Part shown: positions 63,277 through 64,000 of the stretch, one piece after another
Numbering within the stretch: the stretch's first letter is position 1
Layout: each line of letters begins with the position of its first letter
Origin: Lycium barbarum
Lineage: Eukaryota > Streptophyta > Magnoliopsida > Solanales > Solanaceae
Assembly (NCBI RefSeq): GCF_019175385.1
Contig: NC_083346.1
Location: forward strand, 84,272,543-84,336,542
Direction of reading: 5' to 3'
Length of the DNA: 64,000 nt
The notes under the pieces: model-generated
Database searches by the model: none
Told to the model about the DNA's origin: nothing
Seen by the model: the letters and a program-made list of their open reading frames with translations, nothing else
Program-made: the position numbers and the translations under genes

Positions 63277-63689
63277 TAGACAGGGAGGAGAGCTTGGCCC
63301 AGGTCCTCAGTAGCTGTCAGCTGTTAGATAGCACTCCATTGTTCGGAGGTGCTTATGGCTATTCTTTTGATGTACATTAATATATGCATATTTTGGGCAT
63401 GACGGAGTCTTGTTCCATCCATGTATTCATTATGTTAGTAGAGGCTCGTAGATACGCAGTGTGGGTTAGATGGTCTCACAAGATGTTTTCATATGTATGT
63501 GTATTATTTTGATGGCCAAGGGGAAAATGTATATAAAGTATTTATATTTTGATAAAGTATGATTTTCCTACAATTGGTATGTAAAATTGATAAAAGAGTA
63601 TTAAATGAGCAAGACCAGCAGTAGAGTAAGCGGTGCTCGGTAATTGCTCTGGGTATCCGTCGCGGCCCCTAGCTGAGTCGTGACAGAAG

Positions 63690-63701
63690 TGGTATCAGAG
63701 C
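63690..63701 (+). other. tRNA-Met primer-binding site of element F
   Basis: TGGTATCAGAGC lies four bases after the LTR end, as in element L. The leader to the gag start is about 190 bp. Confidence 0.92.
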
Positions 63702-63891
63702 AGTTCGCCCTAGGAAGTGTCTACGAGCCGTGTCTAGTAGAGTCTTGTTTATGGTGTGTTGCGCGCCACGCTAATAAACAAGAGGCTACATGGCATTTAG
63801 GAAAATGACCATCTTTCTTCTCATGAGATCGTGCGATAGAGCCATGTCTAGGATTATATCATCCCTAAAAGTGCGTTATGGTTTCAGAAAA

Positions 63892-64000
63892 ATGTCGCCG
63901 AAAGGAAAAGCTACAGCTGCCCAGAAAGGCAAAGCTACGACGAAGAAGCGGGCAGAAAGGGAGCCTCCGGCGGGGGTAGAGGAAAGTGAATCGCAAAGTG
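63892..64000 (+). CDS. gag: Gag N-terminus of element F, cut by the window end
   Basis: From ATG at 63892 the frame reads [20 protein letters not shown], then an acidic, Pro-containing stretch. It is open to the window end (36 codons). It is almost the same as the gag start of element O (MLPKGKVIAAQKGKTTTKKR) and close to [13 protein letters not shown] in L, which supports this start over the out-of-frame ATG at 63878. The intact LTR edge, PBS and open gag suggest that F is better preserved than O; the rest must be read beyond the window. Confidence 0.85.
   Translation, partial: MSPKGKATAAQKGKATTKKRAEREPPAGVEESESQS

Larger units (their letters stand above)
61317..63685 (+). mobile_element. 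5' LTR of element F
   Basis: It starts TGTTACACCTCGGAAATTT and ends GAGTCGTGACA next to a PBS, 2369 bp. It contains a palindrome array (61455-61705), TATA-region ATTTTTAAAAGGG (near 61750), donor-like CCAAGGTAAGTTT at 62012-62024 and the AGGTATGTGAGGC block near 62512. The hairpin module and CCCACAGG lie near 63218-63276. Element F continues past the window end. Confidence 0.9.

Overview
This is plant nuclear DNA, most likely from a Solanaceae-type genome. That assignment is an inference from the style of the repeats and the shared tRNA-Met primer-binding sites, because no host gene is present to anchor it. Nearly the whole window is nested LTR retrotransposons of the Ty3/gypsy class. The best-preserved ones belong to the chromovirus (Tekay/Del-like) lineage. 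I found no convincing host protein-coding gene, tRNA or rRNA.

Layout. 1-4532: the 3' part of a plus-strand non-autonomous element (G), with non-coding interior, polypurine tract and 3' LTR; a minus-strand LTR is inserted in its interior. 4533-8690: an older plus LTR (H) split by a complete solo LTR (4921-8311, duplication AGCCT). 8691-11906: a decayed minus-strand gag-pol relic with its PBS and part of its LTR, joined head-to-head to a plus-strand LTR fragment (J) through an inverted repeat. 12007-40758: a large minus-strand element (O) inserted in LTR J. O has gag but no pol, and it carries two later insertions. One is an intact, very young autonomous element (L, 16697-27693, duplication AATCC) with a single 1615-codon gag-pol ORF and near-identical 2.9-kb LTRs. 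The other is a plus-strand non-coding element (P, 28583-38191, duplication TCTGC) lying inside O's 5' LTR. 40759-45864: the rest of LTR J, a Helitron-like end, a broken RNase H/integrase relic, a probable solo LTR of another family, and a gag relic with PBS. 45865-55884: a minus LTR (A) holding solo LTR B (46438-49690, TAAGA) and solo LTR C (50518-55632, ATTAT); C itself holds solo LTR K (50551-52995, GGTAC). 55885-58924: AT-rich DNA without genes, with a minisatellite, hairpins and a Helitron-like 3' end. 58925-64000: LTR D split by LTR E, which is split by a plus-strand element (F) whose 5' LTR, PBS and gag start are intact and which runs off the window.

How the parts relate. Only L is complete in the window. 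F has the correct 5' architecture. O, G and P lack pol and would depend on enzymes from relatives such as L or F. Across these diverged LTRs three short modules keep their place and design. The first is an array of TACGG(A/C)CCGTA palindromes about 340 bp into most LTRs, just before a TATA-like sequence. The second is a splice-donor-like AAG/GTAAG downstream of it. The third is a tandem hairpin about 450-550 bp before the LTR end, whose second stem shows compensatory change (CGTCC:GGACG versus CCCCC:GGGGG), followed by an acceptor-like CCCRCAG/G. I regard these as the most interesting signals in the window. Their functions are inferences.
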